10,863 bases of DNA, taken from positions 1 to 10,863 of the forward strand of contig WTGD01000203.1 of assembly GCA_011523725.1 (NCBI GenBank), read 5' to 3'. Made by a program: the position numbers and the translations under genes. The notes below the pieces were generated by a model, which was given only the letters and a program-made list of their open reading frames with translations, was not told the DNA's origin and did not search any database. Of the stretch, positions 1 through 6,858 are shown piece by piece; position 1 is the stretch's first letter; every line of letters begins with the position of its first letter. The stretch comes from Nitrospinota bacterium. GTDB taxonomy: Bacteria > UBA8248.

Positions 1-240
1 CCCGCGCCCCACATGACCGGGCATCTCCGTAGGAAACTCGAACTCGCTCTGCGCATCGTCCCGCGTGCTGAGAAACACCCTGCTGCCGTCGACGATCTGC
101 TCCGCGTCAATGGTCAGAACCCCGTTTTCGAACGAAGTCGTGCGCGAATGGTCGATCCGGCTTTCGGGCGAACCACCCCCACCAAAGGAGCAGCCCAGAA
201 TCATGAATGCCGATAGAACCAGAATGAAATGCCGCGCCAT
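1..240 (-). CDS. Putative lipoprotein, 5' part only (runs off the left edge)
   Basis: The minus strand is open from an ATG at 238-240 to the window edge, 80 codons without a stop. The protein starts MARHFILVLSAFMILGCSFG: a short basic n-region, a hydrophobic stretch (residues 5-15) and a lipobox-like L-G-C at residues 15-17, so Cys17 is the likely lipidated residue after signal peptidase II cleavage. A glycine run (residues 19-23) follows, as a flexible tether, then a polar segment with no motif I recognise. The start is supported by a strong ribosome binding site, GAGGAGG, reading on the minus strand about 7 bases before the ATG. It is transcribed away from the monooxygenase gene, so it is probably a separate unit. 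Its leader and first few codons are duplicated about 327 bp upstream (see repeat entries). Function unknown; the lipoprotein call itself is fairly safe. Confidence 0.75.
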   Translation of the reverse strand, partial: MARHFILVLSAFMILGCSFGGGGSPESRIDHSRTTSFENGVLTIDAEQIVDGSRVFLSTRDDAQSEFEFPTEMPGHVGRG

Positions 241-327
241 GTTGAGTCCTCCTCCCTCGCATATGTCAAAACCCGTGAACCGAGCACGAAATCGGCAGCC
301 GGAAAAACCGGGCCGGACCGTTCGCCC
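225..327. repeat. Direct repeat copy 1 (lipoprotein leader)
   Basis: Bases 241-327 align without gaps to 568-654, with 74 of 87 positions identical by my count; weaker similarity (11 of 16) continues leftward over 225-240, which is the first codons of the lipoprotein gene. This copy carries the intact ATG and the GAGGAGG ribosome binding site of that gene on the minus strand. The copies are in the same orientation and offset by 327 bp. Short matches further right (GCGCCGG at 331-337 and 660-666, GCAACCG at 355-361 and 671-677) suggest the duplicated unit was once longer, with an indel between. Confidence 0.8.
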
Positions 328-551
328 TGGCGCCGGGGGCGCTCGTCCACTCCCGCAACCGGCCCTGAAATGCCCCGCCTCGCAACCAGACACGCACAGG
401 CAAAACGAGGTTATCGTGAGGCATGGGACCAGGAGCGTATTTTTATCGTGGGTAAATACGTCCGGATGCTTTTTCCCGGCTTTGGCGACAGGGAGGCCGT
501 CCGCTCCATCCCGGCGGAATTTCGCAGAAGAGCAGGCATGATCCGAGGATC

Positions 552-654
552 TGAAGTGATGCACCGTGTTGAGTCCTCTGCCCTCGCGTATTTCAAAACC
601 CGTGAATCGGCAATGAAATCGGCGGCCGGAAAAACCGATCCGAACCGTTCGCCC
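552..654. repeat. Direct repeat copy 2 (start codon lost)
   Basis: This is the partner of 225-327. At the position equivalent to the lipoprotein ATG the minus strand reads ACG, and the frame beyond shows no signal peptide or lipobox, so this copy seems not to start a protein. The ribosome binding site equivalent is degraded to GGCAGAGGAC. The simplest reading is the residue of a duplicated or paralogous lipoprotein gene whose coding part was lost. A dispersed intergenic repeat family is the alternative; a genome-wide search would decide between them. Confidence 0.75.
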
Positions 655-682
655 CCCAGCGCCGGTCCGGGCAACCGCTGTC

Positions 683-720
683 ATTCATATGGAACATATG
701 CTATTCATGAATATGTCAAA
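683..720. promoter_or_regulatory. AT-rich cluster of palindromes, candidate control region
   Basis: Within 38 bases there are two CATATG palindromes (686-691 and 695-700, separated by GAA) and a perfect 10-bp palindrome ATTCATGAAT (703-712), followed by ATATGTCAAA (711-720), which also occurs at 261-270. The surroundings are clearly more AT-rich than the coding DNA. It lies about 230 bases before the monooxygenase start, and reads TTGACA (719-714) on the minus strand. I see no well-matched -35/-10 pair, so promoter activity is an inference from composition and symmetry. Confidence 0.4.
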
Positions 721-926
721 TTTCAACTTCAAACGCCGGGAATCGATTCGCTTTTGTTTTGAATGCGCGTTTCGGAAAGGCGGGTTCCCGCCGAGACGGA
801 AGATCATGGATTTGCAATGGTATCCACACGAGAATTTCGCTGCCGATGGAGGCGGTTCGATGCCTCTGAAATACGCTAAGCACATGAAAATTCATTTCGG
901 TCCAAGAGGCTGAAATATAAAAAGAC

Positions 927-932
927 AAGGGG
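927..932 (+). promoter_or_regulatory. Ribosome binding site deciding a TTG start (monooxygenase)
   Basis: AAGGGG ends 8 bases before the TTG at 941. No ATG or GTG lies between this site and the FAD-binding motif that must be included, so TTG is the best start. Confidence 0.65.
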
Positions 933-940
933 TTTCAGAG

Positions 941-2590
941 TTGAAAGGAGAGGCGAAGACGAACCTCGACGTCCTCATCGTCGGCGCGGGCGTCGCCGGG
1001 CTTTTCATGCTCTACCGGCTGCGTTCACGCGGCTTTACGGCGCGCGTCTACGAGGCGGGCGGCGGCGTAGGCGGCACCTGGTACTGGAACCGCTACCCGG
1101 GTGCTCGATGCGACACGGAGAGCGTTCAGTATTCCTACCAGTTCTCTGAAGAACTCCAGCAGGAATGGGAGTGGAGCGAACGCTACGCGAGCCAGCCCGA
1201 GATTCTGCGCTATATCGAGCATGTGGCGGAACGCTTCGACTTGAAGAGGGAAGTCGTCTTCAACACGCGAATCGTCTCCGCCGTGTTCGATGAGGAGGCG
1301 AGCCGCTGGGTCGTCGAGACGGACACCGGCGAGCAGATATCGGCCACCTTCTGCGTCATGGCCACCGGGTGTCTCTCCTCGCCGAATATTCCCGCTTTCG
1401 AGGGCCTGGACAGCTTCGACGGCCCCGTTTTCCACACCGGTCTGTGGCCGCATGAAAAGGTGGATTTCTCGGGCAAGCGGGTGGGCGTCATCGGCACGGG
1501 GTCTTCCGCCATGCAGTCGATCCCCATCATCGCGCGCGAAGCGGACGAAGTGTTCGTCTTCCAGAGAACGGCGCACTTCGCCGTGCCCGCGCACAACGGC
1601 CCCCTCAGCGAGGAGCGCGCGCGCGAGGTGAAGGCGAACTACCCGCAAATCAGGGCGAGGGCCAAGAAGTCGGCGACGGGTTTCGATCAGACCTTTGGAG
1701 ACAAGGAGGCCTTGAAGGTTGATGAGGAAGAACGCGACCGTGAATTCGAGAAACGCTGGGCGCACGGCGGACTGCCCTTCCTCTCGGCATTCACGGATTT
1801 GCGCTACAGCGAGGAAGCGAACCAGATGGCGGGCGAATTCGTCCGCAACAAGATTCGGGAAATCGTGAAGGATCCCGAAACCGCGGAACTGCTTTGCCCC
1901 ACGACGGTCATCGGGTGCAAGCGCCTTTGTGTGATTACAGAGTATTTCGAGACCTACAACCGCCGGAACGTGCGCCTGATCGACGTGAGCGAATCGCCCA
2001 TCGAGAAGATAACGCCCGAGGGGGTGATGACAGGGGGCCAGGTGTATGACATCGACACCCTCATCCTGGCGACGGGTTTCGACGCCATGACGGGCACCCT
2101 GCTCAGAATCGACATCAGAGGGCGCGGCGGTCGCACCCTGCAGGATAAGTGGAAGGAAGGCCCACGCACCTATCTCGGCCTCATGACGGCGGGATTCCCG
2201 AACATGTTCACCATCACCGGTCCCGGAAGCCCCTCGGTTCTGACGAACATGCAGACCTCCATCGATCACCACGTCGAGTGGATAGGCGCGTGTCTCGTGT
2301 ACCTGCGCGAAAACGGGATGAAATCCATCGAGGCCACGGTGGATGCGGAAGACGCCTGGGTGGCGCACAACAACGAGGAGACCGCCAAGACGATTCGCTA
2401 CCAGTGCACCTCCTGGTATCTGGGAGCGAACATACCGGGCAAACCGCGCGTGTTCATGCCCTACATCGCCGGGTTCGACGTCTATTCAAAGAAATGCGCG
2501 AAAATCGTGGAGGCGGGATACGAGGGGTTTCATATGGTTCCTCACGTAACCGGGCAAGCGGATGCCGCAGTCGGGCATTCTGTGAATTAA
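941..2590 (+). CDS. Flavin monooxygenase, Baeyer-Villiger type (cyclohexanone monooxygenase-like)
   Basis: The 549-residue product has the length and motifs of class B Baeyer-Villiger monooxygenases, FAD- and NADPH-dependent cytosolic enzymes that turn ketones into esters or lactones using O2. Visible are the FAD-binding GAGVAG (15-20), the family motif GGTWYWNRYPGARCD (44-58), the fingerprint FDGPVFHTGLWP (159-170; F-x-G-x-x-x-H-x-x-x-W-P), the NADPH-binding GTGSSA (185-190), Lys327-Arg328 in the segment that holds the essential arginine in this family, and a late ATGFD motif. The Pro that usually follows that Lys-Arg is Leu. The start is TTG with AAGGGG before it. It is followed by 89 bases containing a separate promoter-like sequence, so it may be transcribed apart from the importer although it lies on the same strand. 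Substrate unknown; a related N- or S-oxidising flavin monooxygenase is less likely given the fingerprint. Confidence 0.9.
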   Translation: MKGEAKTNLDVLIVGAGVAGLFMLYRLRSRGFTARVYEAGGGVGGTWYWNRYPGARCDTESVQYSYQFSEELQQEWEWSERYASQPEILRYIEHVAERFDLKREVVFNTRIVSAVFDEEASRWVVETDTGEQISATFCVMATGCLSSPNIPAFEGLDSFDGPVFHTGLWPHEKVDFSGKRVGVIGTGSSAMQSIPIIAREADEVFVFQRTAHFAVPAHNGPLSEERAREVKANYPQIRARAKKSATGFDQTFGDKEALKVDEEERDREFEKRWAHGGLPFLSAFTDLRYSEEANQMAGEFVRNKIREIVKDPETAELLCPTTVIGCKRLCVITEYFETYNRRNVRLIDVSESPIEKITPEGVMTGGQVYDIDTLILATGFDAMTGTLLRIDIRGRGGRTLQDKWKEGPRTYLGLMTAGFPNMFTITGPGSPSVLTNMQTSIDHHVEWIGACLVYLRENGMKSIEATVDAEDAWVAHNNEETAKTIRYQCTSWYLGANIPGKPRVFMPYIAGFDVYSKKCAKIVEAGYEGFHMVPHVTGQADAAVGHSVN

Positions 2591-2603
2591 AAGCGCGCGC
2601 GAC

Positions 2604-2632
2604 TTACTATCTTTAAGAGCTTGGTATATAAT
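2604..2632 (+). promoter_or_regulatory. Candidate sigma-70-type promoter for the importer operon
   Basis: A perfect -10 hexamer TATAAT (2627-2632) lies 17 bases after TTACTA (2604-2609), a weak -35 match. Transcription would start near 2639, giving a leader of about 40 bases before the ATPase gene. The -10 is inside an inverted repeat with 5-bp arms, GGTAT/ATACC (2623-2640 region), which could be an operator. Not tested beyond inspection. Confidence 0.5.
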
Positions 2633-2658
2633 GTAATACCATTCAATACATAAACGGC

Positions 2659-2668
2659 ATTCATGAAT
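2659..2668. promoter_or_regulatory. Palindrome ATTCATGAAT in the leader of the importer operon
   Basis: This perfect 10-bp palindrome, identical to the one at 703-712 (the next base, A, is also shared), sits about 20-30 bases after the predicted transcription start and directly abuts the AGGG ribosome binding site (2669-2672) of the ATPase gene. Its place fits an operator that blocks elongation or translation start. That role is inferred. Confidence 0.4.
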
Positions 2669-2679
2669 AGGGTCTTCGC

Positions 2680-3774
2680 ATGGCGGAAGTGGTCGTAAAG
2701 GACTTGGTGAAACGCTTCGGTACGGAAACCCTGGCGGTGGACAACGTCAGTTTCACCGTGGGCGAGGGGGAGTTCGTCACACTGCTGGGACCGAGCGGGT
2801 GCGGGAAGACGACGACGCTTCGCTGCATCGCAGGGCTCGAGACACCCGACGAGGGAGACATCCTCATCGCGAACGAGGTGTTCACTTCGAGCCGAACCGG
2901 GGTTTGCCTGCCGCCCGAAAAGAGGCGGCTCGGCATGGTTTTTCAGTCTTACGCCATCTGGCCCCACATGTCGGTTGCCGAGAACGTGGCTTACGGCATT
3001 CAGGCCCAGGGGGCGAGCCGCGCGGAGGTGACCGAAAAAGTCGCCAATGCGCTCGAACTCGTCGGCCTCGGTAGTTTGGGTGAGAGAAACGCCACAAAGC
3101 TCTCCGGCGGTCAACAGCAGCGGGTCTCCCTCGCACGCGCATTGGCCTACAACCCCCGCGTTCTCCTTTTCGATGAGCCGCTGAGCAACCTCGATGCGAA
3201 GCTGCGCGAACGCATGCGGATCGAGTTGGCGAACCTGATCAAGGAACTCAAACTGACAGCCATTTACGTCACCCACGATCAGGCCGAAGCCATGGTCATG
3301 AGCGATCGGATCATCGTCATGAGAGACGGGAGGATACAACAGGAAGGCGATCCGCACGCCACATACAACGAGCCGGCCAACAGCTTCGTCGCCGACTTCA
3401 TCGGCGTGACGAACATTCTCGAAGGCAAGGCCGGCGAAAGAGAGAACGGCAAGGGCCTTTGGGTGGATGTGCCCTCTCTTGAGTCGAAAATCCTTTGCGC
3501 GAAAGGAATCGAGCGTGAAATTCCAAGCGGCTCGGATTTGCTTGTCACCGTGAGGCCCGAATACATCGAGTTCGCAGAAGACGGGGCGAATGACAATAAC
3601 GTATTACGGGGCCAGGTGAGCGATGCCGTTTACCTCGGGCAATCCTGGGATTGTCTGGTTCAATCGGGCAGTCTGGAATTGAGGGTGCACATTCGTGGCG
3701 ATGCGGAGATACGGGTCGGTCAGCCCGTCACCATGAGCATATCACCTTCAAGATGCGTGGTGTTGCGTGATTGA
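2680..3774 (+). CDS. ABC importer ATPase subunit (ferric/phosphonate/polyamine class)
   Basis: This 364-residue protein is the nucleotide-binding subunit that would power the importer encoded just downstream, from the cytoplasmic face of the membrane. All ATPase motifs are intact: Walker A GPSGCGKT (37-44), Q-loop Gln89 in VFQSYAIWPHMSV, signature LSGGQQQR (141-148), Walker B VLLFDEP (161-167), D-loop SNLD (169-172) and switch His199 in YVTHDQ. The part after about residue 240 fits a TOBE-type regulatory domain. The AIWPHMSV stretch resembles the FbpC/PotA/PhnT-like group, whose members carry iron(III), polyamines, phosphonates or sugars. The ATG has AGGG 7 bases upstream. The binding protein follows after 68 bases. 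The order ATPase, binding protein, permease differs from the common fbpABC order. The importer class is secure; the substrate is not. Confidence 0.92.
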   Translation: MAEVVVKDLVKRFGTETLAVDNVSFTVGEGEFVTLLGPSGCGKTTTLRCIAGLETPDEGDILIANEVFTSSRTGVCLPPEKRRLGMVFQSYAIWPHMSVAENVAYGIQAQGASRAEVTEKVANALELVGLGSLGERNATKLSGGQQQRVSLARALAYNPRVLLFDEPLSNLDAKLRERMRIELANLIKELKLTAIYVTHDQAEAMVMSDRIIVMRDGRIQQEGDPHATYNEPANSFVADFIGVTNILEGKAGERENGKGLWVDVPSLESKILCAKGIEREIPSGSDLLVTVRPEYIEFAEDGANDNNVLRGQVSDAVYLGQSWDCLVQSGSLELRVHIRGDAEIRVGQPVTMSISPSRCVVLRD

Positions 3775-3842
3775 CGGGAGGGCGCAGGCAGGGTTCCTCG
3801 TGTCGATACCGGTTTTTTACTCATAACTTGGGGGAGAGGTTG

Positions 3843-4985
3843 ATGAAAACGAGATGGAGTTGCGCGTTGTTGACGGCGATATTCCTGGCGGGGACATTTG
3901 CGCTTAGCGGGACCGCCCGCGCCGCAGAGGCGCCTATCCTGAAGGAACTCAAAGGCGCGGAAAAAGCCCGCGTCGCCAAATTGATTGAAGGCGCCAGAAA
4001 AGAGGGCAATTTCTCCTGGGCCACGAACCTCGCTCCCGTGAAAGCGGCCAAGGCGATGGAAAAAGCCTTCAAGGAACTCTACGGACTGCCGAACGTGAAA
4101 TTCCGTTTCGCCAACAGGCGTTCCGGTACGCTCATCAAGCGTTTCGAGCAGGAGATCAAGGCGGACAAGCTCTCCGTCGACGTGGTCGTGCTCGCCGCGG
4201 CCTCCTGGCTGCACTCGATGAAACGGCGCGGGCATCTGATGAAATACGTCTCGCCCGAAGACAAGCATTACGACCTGGCCGAAAAGGCGAACATGAACGG
4301 CGACGGCTACTGGGTGTCCGATGGGCAAATCAACACGATGGCCGTCAACCGGGATTTGGCGGGCGACGTCAAGCTGACGAGTTGGTATGATTTGCTCAGA
4401 CCCGAGTTCAAGGGCAAGGTGCTGGTCGGCGATGCGAGGCCCTCCGAGACGTATACGCTCTGGTACAAGGGACTTCGCGAGCGGCTGCCGAAGAGCTACT
4501 TCCAGAAATTGAGCGCTGCGGGCGCGGGCGTGATGGCGAGAGGGTCGGCGCAGAGGCGCTCCCTCATGGCGGGGGAATACTGGCTCGGAACCACGATCAT
4601 GGCCCGGCATAACTGGATTGCGAAGAAAGCCGGCGTGAAGATGGATCCCATCTACCCCAAAGAAGGCGTGGTGGCGCTCCCCATCGGCTCGGTGATCATG
4701 GCGAAGGCGAAAAACCCCAACATGGCGAAGCTGTTCGTCGACTACTGGCGGAGCGTGAGGGGCCATCACATGCTCCTCAATTATAATCCGCTCAATTCCG
4801 GCAGGCCGCTTCCGCCGCACAAGGATGAGAAGATCAATAAACTCATCCTGGCAAAAGACGGCATTGCGCCTCCGATCGACAAGATCAACGTCATCCCGAC
4901 CGACTGGAGCAAAATCACGCCCGCGGACGTGAAGAAATGGAAGGCGGAATTCATCGAGGTGTTCGGTTCGGGAACGAAGAAGTAA
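3843..4985 (+). CDS. ABC importer periplasmic solute-binding protein (family 1, iron-type fold)
   Basis: The 380-residue product would capture the solute in the periplasm and hand it to the permease. It begins with a Sec signal: basic start MKTRW, hydrophobic core (residues 7-22) and an A-R-A cleavage site, most likely after Ala27. I chose the ATG at 3843 because GGGGGAG (3830-3836) lies 6 bases before it and the signal peptide begins there; the frame is open further upstream to 3771, but that extension is not signal-like. The mature part resembles FbpA-like and 2-aminoethylphosphonate-type binding proteins, with segments such as SVDVVVLAAASWL and EGVVALPIGSVIMAKAKNPN. It has no adjacent Tyr-Tyr pair anywhere, which ferric-binding members generally use to hold iron. 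With catabolic neighbours, an organic anion is a more likely ligand. The permease gene follows after 28 bases. Confidence 0.85.
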   Translation: MKTRWSCALLTAIFLAGTFALSGTARAAEAPILKELKGAEKARVAKLIEGARKEGNFSWATNLAPVKAAKAMEKAFKELYGLPNVKFRFANRRSGTLIKRFEQEIKADKLSVDVVVLAAASWLHSMKRRGHLMKYVSPEDKHYDLAEKANMNGDGYWVSDGQINTMAVNRDLAGDVKLTSWYDLLRPEFKGKVLVGDARPSETYTLWYKGLRERLPKSYFQKLSAAGAGVMARGSAQRRSLMAGEYWLGTTIMARHNWIAKKAGVKMDPIYPKEGVVALPIGSVIMAKAKNPNMAKLFVDYWRSVRGHHMLLNYNPLNSGRPLPPHKDEKINKLILAKDGIAPPIDKINVIPTDWSKITPADVKKWKAEFIEVFGSGTKK

Positions 4986-5000
4986 TGGTGTGTAATTCCC

Positions 5001-5006
5001 GGAGAA
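5001..5006 (+). promoter_or_regulatory. Ribosome binding site deciding a TTG start (permease)
   Basis: GGAGAA ends 7 bases before the TTG at 5014. The in-frame ATG at 5038 has GGAG directly touching it, with no spacer, so TTG is the better start. Confidence 0.55.
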
Positions 5007-5013
5007 TCGGAAA

Positions 5014-6774
5014 TTGAGCAACGCATCGAAACCGGAGATGGAGGCCCGTGGCGTCGGGGCAAGCGCCCCCGTTGCGGCCTCCTCTCCTGCGGGGCGTTTC
5101 TTTAACTCTGAAAATTCGCTGAAACTCGGCTCGCTCGGCCTGCTCACCGTTCTGGCCATTCTTCCCGTATCGGTGTTTCTGTACAGCGCGTTCGTGACTC
5201 ACCCCGAAGCCGGGAAGTCCATATTCACCTTCACGAACTTCACGAAGACTTTTTCCACTTCTGAAGTGTTCGACGCTTCGCTGAATACCCTGATCATTGC
5301 GCTGGGAACGTCGGTTTTCTCTTGCCTGACGGGCGTTTCGCTCGCCTGGTTCCATGCGCGCACCGACATGCCCTTCCGGCGGACTCTGGAGGCGTTGACC
5401 CTGATACCCTTCTTCCTGTCTTCCTTCCTGGGGGCCGTCGCCTGGTGGGCGCTGGCCGCCCCGAGGACGGGTATCCTGAACCGCTGGATGATCGACCTCT
5501 TCGGGTTGTCGGCCCCGCCTTTCAACATCTATTCGATGAGCGGGATCGTCATGGTGATGGCGCTGTTCTATACGCCCTACATGTATCTGTTTACGATAGG
5601 CTCCCTGAACCGGATGGACCCCGCTCTCGAGGAATCCGCGCGGGTTTGCGGAACCGGCGTCTTGCGCACGGCCCTGAGGGTAACGATTCCGCTTTCCACG
5701 CCCGCCATGCTCTCCGGCGCGGTCATCGTTTTCGTGGTGAGCATGGGCGTATTCGGCGTGCCCAGTCTTCTGGGTCCGATCGCGAGAATATCCACGCTCT
5801 CGACGATCATCTACACGAAGATGGAAGAATACCCGCTGGACATCGGCGGGGCGGCCGCTCTGGGAAGCGTCCTGATGGTGTTCACCGCCCTGGGCCTTTT
5901 CATCCAGCGGAAGATCATCGCGCCGAGAAGTTACGTGACCGTGACGGGGAAAGGCTATCGCCCCAGCCGGGTTTCTCTGGGACCCTGGAAATACGTCGCG
6001 CTCGCCATCAATTGTTTCTACGTTCTTCTGGCGGTCATTCTCCCGCTGGGAGCGCTCCTGCTGGCGTCGTTCAACCGCGCCTGGCTGGGCGGATTCCGCT
6101 GGAGCCAGCTTTCCATCTACAACTGGGCCTACGTCCTGTTCGAATACGAGTACGCCGTTCGCGCCACCAAGAACAGCCTTATTCTCGGGCTCGTGGGAGG
6201 ATTCATCACGGTGGTCCTGTGCACGTTCCTCTCCATGGTGATTCTGAGGGGCAGGAACAAGAAGCTCAGCGGCGCGGTCGATTACCTGAGCACCCTGCCC
6301 ATCGGCGTGCCGGGCCTCATCATGGGCATGGCTTTCCTCATCACATGGATCAAGACGCCCCTCTATGCGTTGCCCATGCTGCTGCTCATGATGGCGTATA
6401 TGACGCGCTACCTGCCTTATGGCTTGAGAACCATATCTTCGGTGCTTCAGTCGCTCAGCTCCGAGCTCGAAGAGAGCGCCAGGATCTGCGGCTCCTCGTT
6501 CGTATCGACGATAAGGAAGATCACCGTTCCGCTGTTGAGGCCGGGCATATTCGCGGCTTACCTGATGCTGTTCATCATGTTCATCAGGGAGTTGCCGGTG
6601 TCCGTTCTCCTGGCGACCGAAGACAGCGCTCCCATGGCGGTGGCGCTCTACATCCTGCAGGAAAACGAGGCCCTGGGCGTCGTGGCGGCATTCGCTCTCG
6701 TTCAGACCGCGCTCCTCCTGCTGGGAACGATTGTCTTCAGGAAACTCGGAAGCCTGGAAGAGCTCTCGGTCTAG
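5014..6774 (+). CDS. ABC importer permease, fused double-domain (FbpB-like)
   Basis: This 586-residue inner-membrane protein joins two permease domains in one chain, as in FbpB-type iron and 2-aminoethylphosphonate-type transporters. A polar N-terminus of about 35 residues precedes the first membrane segment (about 36-60). Each half has its EAA loop, which docks on the ATPase: EESARVCGTG (206-215), followed by ALRVTIPL, and EESARICGSS (486-495), followed by IRKITVPL. The 280-residue spacing between the loops shows the internal duplication, and about 12 membrane segments are expected. The start is TTG with GGAGAA upstream. The gene ends 84 bases before the aldolase gene, with no clear hairpin and T-run between, so read-through into the enzyme genes is plausible. 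Together with the two preceding genes it makes a complete importer. A long open frame on the opposite strand is composition-driven and not a gene. Confidence 0.92.
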   Translation: MSNASKPEMEARGVGASAPVAASSPAGRFFNSENSLKLGSLGLLTVLAILPVSVFLYSAFVTHPEAGKSIFTFTNFTKTFSTSEVFDASLNTLIIALGTSVFSCLTGVSLAWFHARTDMPFRRTLEALTLIPFFLSSFLGAVAWWALAAPRTGILNRWMIDLFGLSAPPFNIYSMSGIVMVMALFYTPYMYLFTIGSLNRMDPALEESARVCGTGVLRTALRVTIPLSTPAMLSGAVIVFVVSMGVFGVPSLLGPIARISTLSTIIYTKMEEYPLDIGGAAALGSVLMVFTALGLFIQRKIIAPRSYVTVTGKGYRPSRVSLGPWKYVALAINCFYVLLAVILPLGALLLASFNRAWLGGFRWSQLSIYNWAYVLFEYEYAVRATKNSLILGLVGGFITVVLCTFLSMVILRGRNKKLSGAVDYLSTLPIGVPGLIMGMAFLITWIKTPLYALPMLLLMMAYMTRYLPYGLRTISSVLQSLSSELEESARICGSSFVSTIRKITVPLLRPGIFAAYLMLFIMFIRELPVSVLLATEDSAPMAVALYILQENEALGVVAAFALVQTALLLLGTIVFRKLGSLEELSV

Positions 6775-6858
6775 CGAAGAGAACGAGACCCGGGGGACAG
6801 GAAGGCGCCTGGAGCGCATGAGTTTCGGAATCCACCAACCCAAGGGGAGGGAGACCGA

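Larger units (their letters stand above)
241..940. other. Long gene-poor region with diverged direct repeat and AT-rich palindromes
   Basis: About 700 bases separate the minus-strand lipoprotein from the plus-strand monooxygenase. No frame here combines a ribosome binding site with a recognisable protein. The left half holds a direct repeat (225-327 and 552-654). From about 681 to 780 the base composition shifts to AT-rich with several short palindromes, which suggests promoter or operator DNA for the divergent units. The part from about 780 to 925 shows nothing I can name. This could hold degraded coding sequence; the second repeat copy looks like the ruined 5' end of a gene similar to the lipoprotein. 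Confidence 0.6.

Noticed and set aside
229..762. Plus-strand open frame of 177 codons that contains both repeat copies in the same reading frame, giving a repeated peptide.
   Set aside because: It has no ribosome binding site and no recognisable domain. The differences between the repeats fall about evenly on all three codon positions (5, 3 and 5), which is not a coding pattern. The shared frame follows from the 327-bp offset.
689..913. Plus-strand open frame of 74 codons before the monooxygenase.
   Set aside because: No ribosome binding site before its ATG, odd composition, no known domain; its start sits inside the palindrome cluster.
911..925. TATAAA (916-921) as a -10 box for the monooxygenase.
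   Set aside because: There is no good -35 at 16-18 bases, and the start of transcription would fall on the ribosome binding site.
1025..2368. Minus-strand open frame of 447 codons opposite the monooxygenase.
   Set aside because: Composition-driven shadow; no motif and no conserved start signal.
2591..2679. Fur box before the iron-type importer.
   Set aside because: Nothing close to alternating GATAAT/ATTATC elements is present; the palindromes seen differ.
3720..5159. Minus-strand open frame of 479 codons opposite the binding protein.
   Set aside because: Shadow frame crossing three real gene boundaries, no recognisable domain.
5322..6821. Plus-strand open frame of 499 codons in another frame of the permease.
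   Set aside because: Arg/Gly/His-rich out-of-frame translation; the overlapping permease has both EAA loops and membrane segments.
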